Shown: positions 45,378 through 53,160 of the stretch, one piece after another
How the letters are laid out: the number at the start of each line of letters is the position of its first letter
Position numbering within the stretch: the stretch's first letter is position 1
Source: Mesorhizobium prunaredense
Lineage (GTDB): Bacteria; Pseudomonadota; Alphaproteobacteria; Rhizobiales; Rhizobiaceae
Reading direction: 5' to 3'
Length of the DNA stretch: 64,000 nucleotides
Assembly: GCF_900156895.1 (NCBI RefSeq)
Contig: NZ_FTPD01000067.1
Span: 137,766-201,765, forward strand
Made by a program: the position numbers and the translations under genes
Notes under the pieces: generated by a model
Seen by the model: only the letters and a program-made list of their open reading frames with translations
Told to the model about the DNA's origin: nothing
The model's database searches: none

Positions 45378-45680
45378 GTCATCCCCCATTCCCCTTGGAC
45401 TGATATTCTTGTTTTATCGCAGTCCGTAGCGCCTACGTTGCGCCTGGAGCGCCCGGCACGCAACAAATTTCCATCGTGTCTTCCCTCGCTAGATCAGCTC
45501 TTTCGAATGGAACAGCACCAGCCAGGAAGCGTCTCAATCATAGGTTGTGTTAAGCATGGGCACATTTCCGATCCATTGCTACTTGCGCAACCATCAAAAG
45601 GGTGAAAACGTTGGTCCGGGGTAAATGGGCAAGGGTGGTCGTCGCTGCTGTTAGAGGCTCCGGGGCGGCCTTGAAAAACG

Positions 45681-45872
45681 ATGAATTTTCCACAGTTCCT
45701 GGTGGCGATGACGGCCGCGTCATTCGTCGTGGCGCTCTCGACTTTTTTGGCAACGGGTTCAATCTGGAAGGCGCTGGGCTGGGCGGTCGTTGCCTTGATC
45801 GTTCTGCAGGTTGGATATTTTTTGTCCGTCGTCCGGCTGATCTATAGGGCCGAACGAAAGACACACAGGTGA
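45681..45872 (+). CDS. second SyrA/ExoX-like small membrane protein
   Basis: 63 residues. Two helices (FLVAMTAASFVVALSTFLA and GWAVVALIVLQVGYFLSVVRL) with the TGSIWKA loop, as in the 81-residue paralogue at 23950. The upstream sequence CTGCTGTTAGAGGCTCCGG..CGGCCTTGA parallels CGGCTGTTGTAAGTTCCCGG..CGGCTTTGA of copy one. The 300-bp upstream gap holds no gene. It presumably modulates exopolysaccharide synthesis; direct function here is inferred. Confidence 0.82.
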   Translation: MNFPQFLVAMTAASFVVALSTFLATGSIWKALGWAVVALIVLQVGYFLSVVRLIYRAERKTHR

Positions 45873-45954
45873 CCGCGACCCGCGAGTACTGGACCGTCGA
45901 GACGGCATGCGGTTTCGAGATTCAGGTCGGCCAGCACCAATATAAACATGCCTA

Positions 45955-46076
45955 GACCATAATGTTCATAGATAGACAGTATGGTCTAAACCGCTTGAAA
46001 GCGGACATGTTCGGTTCTGGAAATGTGCCTTGGACGTTCCATTACTTTAGTCAATCAGTATATATGTTCGTGTGCA
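45955..46076 (+). other. structured element downstream of the second syrA-like gene
   Basis: Hairpin GACCATA..TATGGTC (45956-45988), then CCGCTTGAAAGCGG, then GGAAATGT-GCCTTGG-ACGTTCC (46019-46040) and TTAGTCAATCAGTATAT (46047-46063). The last two match the element after syrA copy one. The base changes in the hairpin arms mostly keep pairing. Confidence 0.55.
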
Positions 46077-46126
46077 TATGCCTGATACTGCGCAGCGCGT
46101 CATCCGCTCCAGCTCGGTCGCTCTGA

Positions 46127-46993
46127 TCACTCCGCCGCCAGTCTGTCCTGCGTCCTGGTGTCGAAATCGCTGGCCTCGTGGCGCTCGTGCAATTGCATCG
46201 CCGGCTCGCCGAAGGCGCGGTTGACCATGCGGCCGCGCTGCACCGCCGGCCGTGCGTCGATCGCGTCGGCCCAGCGCTGCACGTGCTTGTATTCCTGCAC
46301 CGACAGGAACTCGCCGGCGTCGTTGTACATGCGGCCCTTGGCCAGCCCGCCATACCAGGGCCACACGGCGATGTCGGCAATCGTGTAGGCGTCGCCGCCG
46401 AGATATTCGCTTACCGCCAGCCGCCGGTCGAGCACATCCATCTGGCGCTTCACCTCCATGGCGAAGCGGTCGATGGCATATTCGAACTTTTCCGGAGCAT
46501 AGGCGTAGAAATGGCCGAAGCCGCCGCCGAGATAGGGCGCCGAGCCCATTTGCCAAAACAGCCACGACAGGGTTTCTGCGCGCGCCGGCTGCTCGGTCGG
46601 CAGGAATTCGCCGAATTTTTCGGCCAGATGCAGCAGGATCGAGCCGGATTCGAAGACGCGGATCGGCTTCGGTCCGCTGCGGTCCATCAGCGCCGGGATC
46701 TTGGAGTTGGGGTTGACCTCGACGAAGCCGCTGCCGAACTGGTCGCCGTCGTTGATCCTGATCAGCCAGGCGTCATATTCGGCGCCTTTGTGGCCGCGCG
46801 CCAACAGCTCCTCCAGCATGATCGTCACCTTCACGCCATTTGGTGTCGCCTGCGAGTAAAGCTGCAGCGGATGCTTGCCGACCGGCAGCTCCTTGTCATG
46901 CGTCGGGCCCGCGATCGGCCGGTTGATGCTGGCGAAGGCGCCGCCATTTTCCTTGTTCCAGGTCCATACTTTCGGCGGTGTGTAGTCGTTCAT
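46127..46993 (-). CDS. yghU: glutathione S-transferase, YghU type
   Basis: 288 residues. The thioredoxin-like domain is preceded by a long N-terminal arm (PPKVWTWNKENGGAFASINRPIAGPTHDKELP). Glutathione-binding blocks are QLYSQATPNGVKVTIMLEE, NPNSKIPALMD and VFESGSILLHLAEKFG; then the helical domain (YTIADIAVWPWYGGL). YghU-type enzymes are disulfide-bond reductases and peroxidases. The start at MNDYTPPKV matches the family; longer readings do not. Confidence 0.93.
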   Translation of the reverse strand: MNDYTPPKVWTWNKENGGAFASINRPIAGPTHDKELPVGKHPLQLYSQATPNGVKVTIMLEELLARGHKGAEYDAWLIRINDGDQFGSGFVEVNPNSKIPALMDRSGPKPIRVFESGSILLHLAEKFGEFLPTEQPARAETLSWLFWQMGSAPYLGGGFGHFYAYAPEKFEYAIDRFAMEVKRQMDVLDRRLAVSEYLGGDAYTIADIAVWPWYGGLAKGRMYNDAGEFLSVQEYKHVQRWADAIDARPAVQRGRMVNRAFGEPAMQLHERHEASDFDTRTQDRLAAE

Positions 46994-47217
46994 CTCGGGA
47001 GGCCTTTTGATGTGAGCGGGGAGGGTCTTCGGGAGCATCAGCATAGATACAGGTAGTGCACGCTGCGGGAAGTTCAACTTGTGTTGAACTATTGTCGATG
47101 TCGGCAGCGCAAGCCTGCGCGATTGCATCCGGCCCTTGCGCCTCGTCGCATGCGCCATAGCTATAGAAGATACCGGCCCTCTGAACGGTCGTCGTGAATA
47201 TGGCCAGGATTGAGAGC

Positions 47218-48120
47218 ATGACCATCGATACGATTTTGCGGTCCATCGTGACGGTGCGCGCCTCGATCCCGGATGATGCCTTCACCGCGAATGCGCTGGG
47301 CACCAGCCGGGAAGGCAGCGGCGTGGTCATTCGCGATAACGGTCTGGTGCTCACCATCGGCTACCTCATCACCGAGGCGGAAGAAGTCTGGCTGACCGAC
47401 CACAACGGGCGCGTGGTTCCCGCGCACGCGCTCGCCTACGACCAGGAAACGGGCTTCGGCCTGGTGCAGGCGCTGGCGCCGCTCGGCCTGCCCGCGGTGG
47501 CTTTCGGCGACGCGGGCAGGGCGATGGCCGGCGACCCGGTGGTGCTCGCCGACGGCATCGGCCAGGCGGTCAGTGCGCACATCGTCACCAAGCAGGAATT
47601 CGCCGGCTATTGGGAGTATCTGCTGGACGAGGCGATCTTCACCGCGCCCGCTCACCCGTCATGGGGAGGTGCGGCACTCATCGGGCAGGACGGCAGGCTG
47701 CTCGGCATCGGTTCGCTGCGCCTGCAGATGAGCCGCGCCGGCGAGATCGCCGATATCAACATGGTGGTGCCGATCGACCTGCTGCCGCCCATCCTCGACG
47801 ATCTGCTGACACGCGGCCAGGTTGCCAAGCCACCGCGCCCGTGGCTCGGCGCCTTCTCCGCCGAAAGCAATGGCGAGGTCGTGGTGATGAGCGTCGCCGA
47901 AGGCAGCCCGGCCGCCGAAGCCGGCTTGCGCCAGGGCGACATCATCTCGGATGTGCGCGACGGCGAAGTCGACGGGCTCGCCGATTTCTACCGCAAGCTG
48001 TGGCAGAACCCGGCGGGGGCGGAGATCCCGCTGCGGGTTGTGCGCGACGGCCGCGAAACCTGGCTGCGCGTCAAGTCGGCCGACCGCAACAGCTTTCTCA
48101 AGAAACCGCAGCTGCAGTGA
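47218..48120 (+). CDS. HtrA-like trypsin-fold protein lacking the catalytic triad, with PDZ domain
   Basis: 300 residues. Protease-like domain 1-195 and PDZ domain about 205-290 (PRPWLGAFSAESNGEVVVMSVAEGSPAAEAGLRQGDIISDV). The catalytic positions are altered: GLVLTIGYLI where HtrA has TNxHV, DQETGFGLVQ where it has DxxTDLAV, and PSWGGAAL where it has GNSGGPL. There is no signal peptide, so it is probably a cytoplasmic pseudoprotease that binds C-termini. The start is uncertain; in-frame GTG 47194 and ATG 47200 exist. Confidence 0.82.
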   Translation: MTIDTILRSIVTVRASIPDDAFTANALGTSREGSGVVIRDNGLVLTIGYLITEAEEVWLTDHNGRVVPAHALAYDQETGFGLVQALAPLGLPAVAFGDAGRAMAGDPVVLADGIGQAVSAHIVTKQEFAGYWEYLLDEAIFTAPAHPSWGGAALIGQDGRLLGIGSLRLQMSRAGEIADINMVVPIDLLPPILDDLLTRGQVAKPPRPWLGAFSAESNGEVVVMSVAEGSPAAEAGLRQGDIISDVRDGEVDGLADFYRKLWQNPAGAEIPLRVVRDGRETWLRVKSADRNSFLKKPQLQ

Positions 48121-48159
48121 AGCTCCCCCCTTCTCGGATCCTTCTCGGGCGGGGACAGC

Positions 48160-48215
48160 GACGTTGCCAATCTCCCCCACAAGGGGGGAGATCGGCAGCT
48201 TCGCTGTCCTGCAAG
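48160..48215. repeat. single palindromic repeat unit
   Basis: GCCAATCTCCCCCAC-AAGGGGGGAGATCGGCAGCTTCGCTGTCC. A truncated half copy between the HtrA-like and YdeI-like genes. Confidence 0.75.
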
Positions 48216-48277
48216 CCTTGCAACGAGGTTGCCGTTGCTCCATTCGATCGGCGCTAAGCAGCGACGAGGAGGAAACG

Positions 48278-48307
48278 ATGATGACCGCAAAAAGCGAGAC
48301 CCGCTGA
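48278..48307 (+). CDS. nine-codon leader ORF overlapping the next gene
   Basis: ATG ATG ... CGC TGA encodes MMTAKSETR. It has the strongest ribosome site here (GAGGAGGAAA, 2-3 bases before) and ends in TGATG, so the stop shares bases with the ATG at 48307. Either a coupled leader peptide or the original N-terminus of the YdeI-like gene cut off by a 1-base indel. Confidence 0.5.
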   Translation: MMTAKSETR

Positions 48308-48906
48308 TGGCGCCGGTCGAGGTCGACCCCGCCAAGGTCCGCGAATTCAGCGATGGCGAAAGCTTCTACACCTGGCTCGGCAAGCATCACGACACCGAGA
48401 CAGAAGTCTGGATCAAGATCCACAAGGTCGGTTCGGGACTGCCTTCGATCACGCCCAAGGAGGCCATCGACGTCGTGCTGTGCTGGGGCTGGATCGATGC
48501 CGTGCGCAAGGGCCTCGACGACAAGAGCTATTTGCAGCGCTACACGCCGCGCGGCAGGAAGAGCACCTGGAGCCAGATCAACGTCGACAACGTCGCCCGG
48601 CTGATCGAGGCGGGCCGGATGACCGAGCATGGGCTCAAACAGGTCGATGCGGCGAAGGCCGACGGGCGCTGGGTGCGCGCCTATGGAAGCGGCAAGGACA
48701 TGAAAATCCCCGCGGATTTGCAGGCGGCCATCGACGCCGAGCCCAAGGCCAAGGCGATGCTGGCAAGTCTCAGCGCGCAGAACCGCTTCGCGCTCGCCTT
48801 CCGCATCCACAACATGAAGACCGAGGCTGGGCGCAAGAAGAAGATCGCTGCCTTCGTCGAGATGCTGAAGCGCGGTGAGACGATCTACCCGCAAGGGAAG
48901 AAATGA
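48307..48906 (+). CDS. YdeI/OmdA family protein
   Basis: 199 residues. Family blocks: FYTWLGKHHDTETEVWIKIHKVGSG, ITPKEAIDVVLCWGWIDAVRKGLDDKSYLQRYTPRG-type run, STWSQINVDNVARLIEAGRMTEHGL, and a C-terminal helical repair (RIHNMKTEAGRKKKIAAFVEML). YdeI-like proteins are linked to stress and bacteriocin resistance; mechanism unknown. Translation is probably coupled to the nine-codon leader. Confidence 0.88.
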   Translation: MAPVEVDPAKVREFSDGESFYTWLGKHHDTETEVWIKIHKVGSGLPSITPKEAIDVVLCWGWIDAVRKGLDDKSYLQRYTPRGRKSTWSQINVDNVARLIEAGRMTEHGLKQVDAAKADGRWVRAYGSGKDMKIPADLQAAIDAEPKAKAMLASLSAQNRFALAFRIHNMKTEAGRKKKIAAFVEMLKRGETIYPQGKK

Positions 48907-49070
48907 GGGCTGGCGCCGTCGCGGCTGTGGCTGCTATTGCCGCAAAGTTCCCCTCCCTGTTGTGGGAGGGGTTAGGGGTGGGGTCCTCTTCGCAAAGCCG
49001 CTGCGCAGTAACGGTTTCTTCTTTGCTTTTGCCGCACAATGGCCGCGATGGGGCAGGCGAAGTCCAGGAC

Positions 49071-51188
49071 ATGGCCGACAACAAGGATCGCAACGGAGAG
49101 TTCTGGGAGCTGGCGCTCGAGCGCGCGCATCTTGGCGTCTGGGACTGGGATCTCAGGAGCGGCGACTGTTTCTACTCGGCGATGTGGTTGCAGATGCTCG
49201 GCTATGGCGAGGGTGAGCTTGCCGAGACAAGCGATCTCTGGTTGCAGCTGACGCATCCCGACGATCGCGAACGGGCGGTGGCCAGCGGCGAACGTCACAT
49301 TGCCGGCCTGACCGATTCGATCGAGACCGAGCTCAGGCTGAAGCACAAATCCGGTCACTGGGTATGGGTTCTCGATCGCGGCGGAGTGGTCGAACGCGAC
49401 GCGGAAGGGCGGCCGGTCAGACTGATGGGCGTCCAGACCGACATCACCAAGCAGAAGCAAGCGGAAGCAGAGCTCGAACAGGTCAACGTCCGCTTTCGCC
49501 TGGCATTGGCGGCCAGCGGCACCGGCATCTGGCACCACGATCTCGCCGCACGCAAAAGCTACTGGGACAAGCGCACGCGAGACATCTACGGGCTTGTCGC
49601 CGACACCGACGAGGTGTCGCAAGACCTCTGGCACAGCTACCTGCATCCGGACGACCGGGCCGACGCCGAGCGGGCCCACCTGGCACCGCTGCAAAGCCAA
49701 AAGGTCGTCGCCGTGCAGTACCGCATCATCAAGCGGGACGGCGAAATCCGACATCTCGAATCGCTGATACGGTTCGCCGACGCCCAGTCGTCGGGCCAGA
49801 TCCTGGGCACGGTGCGCGACATCACCGAGGCGAAGCAACGCGAGCAGGAACTTGCCCATGCGGCCCGCCATGACGCGCTGACCGGCCTTTTGAACCGCGC
49901 CGCATTCGACCGGCTGCTGGCCGAGCACATCGCAACGGCGCGCCGGCTCGCGGTGTTCTACGTCGATCTCGACTACTTCAAGGCACTGAACGACTTCGCC
50001 GGCCACGCCGCCGGCGACCTTGCCCTGAAGCGCGTCGCCGAGGGCATTCTGGGCTGTCTGCCGCCGTCGGTGCATGCCGCGCGCCTCGGTGGCGACGAGT
50101 TCGCGCTGCTGGTGCCTGATTGCGACGCAGCGCAAGCCGAGCGTCTCGCCGGCGCCGTTCTCGCGGCGGTTCGCGACGCCGACCTCGGCTCGACGGCGAC
50201 GTCGCGCAAGCTCGCGGCCAGCATCGGCATCGCCTTTGTCGCCGATGCGAATACCGCCGTGGCCGACGCGCTCGCCTGCGCCGACGACGCCTGCTATGCG
50301 GCCAAAGCCGCCGGGCGCAATCGCTTCGCGGTGTTCTCGCCCGAGACGACATCCGGTTCCAGTGGCCTCAATGCGGCGCGGCTGGCCGCCGACACCGTCG
50401 ACGCCATGGCGGACGGAAGGCTGAAACTGTTCGGCCAGGAAATCCACCAGCTCGGAAAACCCTGGCAAGAAAGCCGCCATGTCGAGGTCCTGGCGCGGCT
50501 CGCCGGCCGCAACGGGCGGCTGATCCCGCCGGGCGAGTTCATCCCGGCGGCGGAGCGGTTCGGCGTCGCCTCGCGGCTCGACCGCTGGATCATCAGGACG
50601 GCGCTGTCGCTTCATGGTCCGGCGCTGAAGTCCGGGGCACTCACGCTCGGCTTCAACCTGTCGGCGCAGACGCTGAGCGACCCGCAGCTTTGGGATTTCG
50701 TCGACGCCGTCATCGCTGAGACCGGGGCGCCGCATTCCGGCATCGGCTTCGAGATCACCGAAACCGCCGCGGTCACCAATTTCGCAGCTGCCGAACAGTT
50801 CGTCGGCAAGGCGCGCGAGCGGCGCTGCCGCGTCAGCCTCGACGATTTCGGGGCGGGCATGAGCTCGTTCGAATATCTCCGGCGCTTTCCCGTCGACACG
50901 ATCAAGATCGACGGTGCGTTCATCGAGCATATTGCCGATAGCCGCTTCGACCGCGAAATCGTCTCAGCCATATCCGGCATCGCCAGGAGCCTCGGTTGCT
51001 CCGTGGTGGCGGAGAAGATCGAAGCGCAGGATGCGCTCGACATCCTCGCGGATATGGGCATTGCCTTCGGCCAGGGATTTCTGCTGCACCGGCCCGAGCC
51101 GCTGCAAGCGATCGTGGCGCGGGCGTGCGAGACCCGGGTGAGCGCGACACGGGCGAGCGCGCAGGCGCCAGCCGGACGGCGAGCCTAG
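49071..51188 (+). CDS. PAS-PAS-GGDEF-EAL cyclic-di-GMP protein
   Basis: 705 residues. Two PAS domains with PAC segments cover about 8-135 and 140-265. The GGDEF domain (about 270-425) has the intact motif LGGDEF. The EAL domain (about 440-690) has EVL instead of EAL, but keeps GFEITETAAV, SLDDFGAGMSSFEYL, IKIDGAFI, VVAEKIEAQDAL and QGF. It could make and/or degrade c-di-GMP in response to a PAS ligand. No membrane helix, so cytosolic. No RxxD inhibitory site five residues before GGDEF. Start at MADNKDRN; upstream readings are repeat-derived. Confidence 0.93.
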   Translation: MADNKDRNGEFWELALERAHLGVWDWDLRSGDCFYSAMWLQMLGYGEGELAETSDLWLQLTHPDDRERAVASGERHIAGLTDSIETELRLKHKSGHWVWVLDRGGVVERDAEGRPVRLMGVQTDITKQKQAEAELEQVNVRFRLALAASGTGIWHHDLAARKSYWDKRTRDIYGLVADTDEVSQDLWHSYLHPDDRADAERAHLAPLQSQKVVAVQYRIIKRDGEIRHLESLIRFADAQSSGQILGTVRDITEAKQREQELAHAARHDALTGLLNRAAFDRLLAEHIATARRLAVFYVDLDYFKALNDFAGHAAGDLALKRVAEGILGCLPPSVHAARLGGDEFALLVPDCDAAQAERLAGAVLAAVRDADLGSTATSRKLAASIGIAFVADANTAVADALACADDACYAAKAAGRNRFAVFSPETTSGSSGLNAARLAADTVDAMADGRLKLFGQEIHQLGKPWQESRHVEVLARLAGRNGRLIPPGEFIPAAERFGVASRLDRWIIRTALSLHGPALKSGALTLGFNLSAQTLSDPQLWDFVDAVIAETGAPHSGIGFEITETAAVTNFAAAEQFVGKARERRCRVSLDDFGAGMSSFEYLRRFPVDTIKIDGAFIEHIADSRFDREIVSAISGIARSLGCSVVAEKIEAQDALDILADMGIAFGQGFLLHRPEPLQAIVARACETRVSATRASAQAPAGRRA

Positions 51189-51207
51189 CCCGGGTCTCTC
51201 CGGGCTA
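51186..51207. terminator. hairpin overlapping the GGDEF/EAL stop
   Basis: TAGCCCGG-GTCTCT-CCGGGCTA; the gene's TAG stop is the first base triplet of the stem. No U-tract, but it lies between convergent genes and may end both transcripts. Confidence 0.45.
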
Positions 51208-51257
51208 GCCGGGCGAAAAGTCCGCAAAACCGGTCCGGCGCCTTGATGCGCGACTGG

Positions 51258-51587
51258 TCAGGACTTTCCCGGCGGGCGATAGCGGACCGACTTCGCCTTG
51301 CCAAGGGCTTGCATCGTCTCTTCGACACTCAGGAGAACGGTGGTCTCGTACGAGCTGAGCGCTCCTCCCGCACCAATGGCAAGCATGACAGATGCCATCG
51401 AAACGTTGTCGGGCGCCTCCCACAGGTTCCAGCCATCGTGCTCTCCGAAGCCGTACCAGAACCCGTGCAGCTTTCCGCCCACCGATTCGATGTAGGTGCG
51501 GGCTGCCTCGCGTCTATCCTCGGGGTTTTCGATCAGGCGCGCCCAGGTCTCGGGCGTATAGCTGAATCGTGAGAGATACATGGGCAT
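51258..51587 (-). CDS. GYD-domain protein
   Basis: 109 residues, single GYD-type ferredoxin-like fold: MPMYLSRFSYTPETWARLIENPEDRREAARTYIESVGGKL, FWYGFGEHDGWNLWEAPDN, ASVMLAIGAGG, TTVLLSVEETMQAL. Members are small proteins of unknown function. GGAGG lies 6 bases before ATG 51587 (a second ATG is two codons in). Expressed alone. Confidence 0.85.
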   Translation of the reverse strand: MPMYLSRFSYTPETWARLIENPEDRREAARTYIESVGGKLHGFWYGFGEHDGWNLWEAPDNVSMASVMLAIGAGGALSSYETTVLLSVEETMQALGKAKSVRYRPPGKS

Positions 51588-51615
51588 GGTTCGCCTCCAG
51601 AGCCGCCGATCCCCA

Positions 51616-51717
51616 GCGGCTCGGCGTCGAGGGGATCGAGGGAGGGGCTGGCGCCGAGCCTGACCGGCTTAGTTCACCGGCTGACAAAATATGCGCTCAG
51701 GCTAATATAATCGCAAC
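51616..51717. repeat. dispersed repeat, copy 2 (see 26711)
   Basis: GGCTCGGCG (51618-51626) pairs perfectly with CGCCGAGCC (51652-51660). The CTGGCGCCGAGCCTGACCGG and ATGCGCTCAGGCTAATATAA blocks match copy 1. Confidence 0.6.
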
Positions 51718-51746
51718 TCCTATCCTGCAGCCGCCGCCGATGCGGA

Positions 51747-51929
51747 TCAGGCGTTGCGGCTCGCCATATGCGCGTCGAGCTTCTTTCTCGAAGGCCCGTA
51801 CCGCTTGATGATGGTCGCGGCCTCGCTCGGCGGTATGCCGTATTTTTTCGCAAACGCCGCTACATCGTAAGGCTCCTCGCCGGCGGCCGGTTTGCGGTCC
51901 TGCTTGCTCTTGGATTTGTCGTCGGCCAT
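51747..51929 (-). CDS. DUF3606-type small protein
   Basis: 60 residues. A Lys-rich N-terminus (MADDKSKSKQDRK) and a DUF3606 helix pair (YDVAAFAKKYGIPPSEAATIIKRYG..RKKLDAHM). GGAGG lies 6 bases before ATG 51929. An EcfG-type promoter about 70 bases upstream points to general-stress expression, in keeping with this family. Probably nucleic-acid binding; unproven. Confidence 0.8.
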   Translation of the reverse strand: MADDKSKSKQDRKPAAGEEPYDVAAFAKKYGIPPSEAATIIKRYGPSRKKLDAHMASRNA

Positions 51930-51994
51930 GTGGTCCTCCGTCATATCTGGTGGTTATAGGGTCGCTTGGTCGCCCGGCCATCCTTGCCAGCGTC

Positions 51995-52019
51995 AACCGT
52001 GAAGGCGAGGCTCTGTTCC
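51995..52019 (-). promoter_or_regulatory. EcfG (general stress sigma) promoter of the DUF3606 gene
   Basis: Minus strand GGAAC-N16-GGTT (GGAAC at 52019-52015), a close match to the EcfG/RpoE2 consensus GGAAC-N16/17-CGTT, correctly placed for the gene at 51929. Confidence 0.6.
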
Positions 52020-52103
52020 ATCAAAGTCTAACGACTGGGAAAGCGCACTGGAAAGCACGTGCGGTAACAGTTGGTTCAACCATTGCTGGTATTTTAGAGG
52101 AGT

Positions 52104-52207
52104 GTGGTAGCGGCTCCGACAGTGGTGCGGGGAGACGAATTGCCGGAGCCGCCTGCGCAGCCCTTGGGGTTGACCGCGCTGTCCCAGAATAGGACGGCGC
52201 GGTCAAC
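52104..52207 (+). ncRNA. structured non-coding stretch with two strong hairpins
   Basis: GCGGCTCCG..CGGAGCCGC (about 52109-52153) is followed by GTTGACCGCGC-T-GTCC..GGAC-G-GCGCGGTCAAC (52169-52207), a 16-bp stem with one G-U pair and a 7-base loop. No coding sequence covers 52030-52270. It could be a small RNA or transcript end; no promoter was identified. Confidence 0.4.
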
Positions 52208-52271
52208 GGTTCGTTAAAATGTTCCGGAACTAATTAAGAGCGTGCTAATTGCGTCGCGGGTTTGCGAGTCA

Positions 52272-52391
52272 ATGCATGCGTTTGAAGTTTGTCCCGCCCT
52301 AATGCCGACCTTGGTTGAGAAGCCTCCCGAGGGTGACAACTGGCTTCACGAGGTCAAGTTCGACGGGTATAGAACGCAGATCGTCAAGTCC
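52272..52391 (+). pseudogene. fragment of a second ATP-dependent DNA ligase (LigD ligase domain)
   Basis: About 40 codons read FEVCPALMPTLVEKPPEGDNW and LHEVKFDGYRTQIV, including the adenylation motif K-x-DG. Homology then stops abruptly at the end of the convergent gene. It differs from the intact ligD at 14.3 kb, so it derives from another ligase paralogue. Confidence 0.8.
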
Positions 52392-52673
52392 CTAGGCGCT
52401 GCCGTCCGTCTCGCTTTCCTCGTCGATCGTTCGGACTGGCAGATAGGCGTTTGTCTCCAGCCATTCGCGGAGCACGATTTGAATGAGATCCGCCCGGCCA
52501 ATTTTCATTTCAGCCGCGATGGAGTTGAGAGCGTCCTCGGTTGCGGGCTCCAGCGGCACGCCGTCAGTTCGCACGGGGCGGGCGGTTTGCTCCAGTCCGG
52601 AATTCCGATTTGGAGGCCGCCATTGCACAGCTGCCCTGCGACATGCGAGTTTGTCAACCAAATGGCTCATCAT
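52392..52673 (-). CDS. small ribbon-helix-helix-like protein
   Basis: Up to 93 residues; the conserved-looking part is the C-terminal half, VPLEPATEDALNSIAAEMKIGRADLIQIVLREWLETNAYLPV, patterned like a beta strand plus two helices. The N-terminal start is doubtful (ATGs at 52673 and 52670 lie almost on top of the divergent gene's start; an internal GTG near VRTDGV is possible). It resembles the 54-residue gene at 52995 in length of helices and the ending YLP. Confidence 0.45.
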   Translation of the reverse strand: MMSHLVDKLACRRAAVQWRPPNRNSGLEQTARPVRTDGVPLEPATEDALNSIAAEMKIGRADLIQIVLREWLETNAYLPVRTIDEESETDGSA

Positions 52674-52685
52674 GGGAGTCTCGTC

Positions 52686-52979
52686 ATGTCCATTCGCCGG
52701 ATTGCGTTGACCTCGGCAGCGGTCACGCTTGCCTTCACAACCCTCGCCCAGGCCAGGCCGGACACCCGCGCCATGACCTGCCAACAGACGCAGGCGCTAA
52801 TCCAGAGCCATGGCTCGGCGGTGCTGACCACCGGCCCGAACACCTATGCCCTCTACGTCCGCCGGTACAGCAATGCGTGCGACTGGTCGGAAATCCCAGC
52901 GGTAGGGTTTGTGCCGACGCGCGATGGCCAGTGCTTGGTTCATCGATGCAGAGAGCCGCTCTACACTCCTCCCGGCTGA
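52686..52979 (+). CDS. small secreted cysteine-containing protein
   Basis: 97 residues. Signal peptide MSIRRIALTSAAVTLAFTTLAQA (1-23). The mature part has four cysteines (MTCQQTQ, NACDW, GQCLVHRC) and TTGPNTYALYVRRY. GGGAG lies 7 bases before the ATG. Similar small periplasmic proteins are common in rhizobia; function unknown. The start is only 13 bases from the divergent gene's assigned start. Confidence 0.7.
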   Translation: MSIRRIALTSAAVTLAFTTLAQARPDTRAMTCQQTQALIQSHGSAVLTTGPNTYALYVRRYSNACDWSEIPAVGFVPTRDGQCLVHRCREPLYTPPG

Positions 52980-52994
52980 CGGTGACGAGCATAG

Positions 52995-53159
52995 CTATTC
53001 TGCTGCGCCTTTCGGCAGGTAGCCCTTTTCCCGCAGATACGTGGTCAGGATCTTCTCGACTATCGATGACACAGACCGCATGTCATCCTTCGCCGCTTCC
53101 TCCAGAGCATTTTTCAACCCCTGTTCGATGCGGAGCGAAATCGGAGCCGTCCTGACCAT
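52995..53159 (-). CDS. 54-residue ribbon-helix-helix protein
   Basis: MVRTAPISLRIEQGLKNALE then AKDDMRSVSSIVEKILTTYLREKGYLPK. The strand TAPISLRI followed by two helices is the ribbon-helix-helix pattern of antitoxins and plasmid repressors (ISLRI, then S-S-I-V-E-K-IL). No toxin gene is adjacent. It is convergent with the secreted-protein gene. DNA binding is inferred. Confidence 0.7.
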   Translation of the reverse strand: MVRTAPISLRIEQGLKNALEEAAKDDMRSVSSIVEKILTTYLREKGYLPKGAAE

Positions 53160-53160
53160 G

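Noticed and set aside
45500..45530. EcfG promoter upstream of the second SyrA-like gene (GGAAC-N16-CGTC)
   Set aside because: The -10 reads CGTC rather than CGTT and it lies about 150 bases from the gene; too weak to annotate.
52219..52232. GTTCGTTAAAATGTTC as a LexA box
   Set aside because: The GTTC half-sites are spaced by eight bases, not the seven needed for the alphaproteobacterial site.
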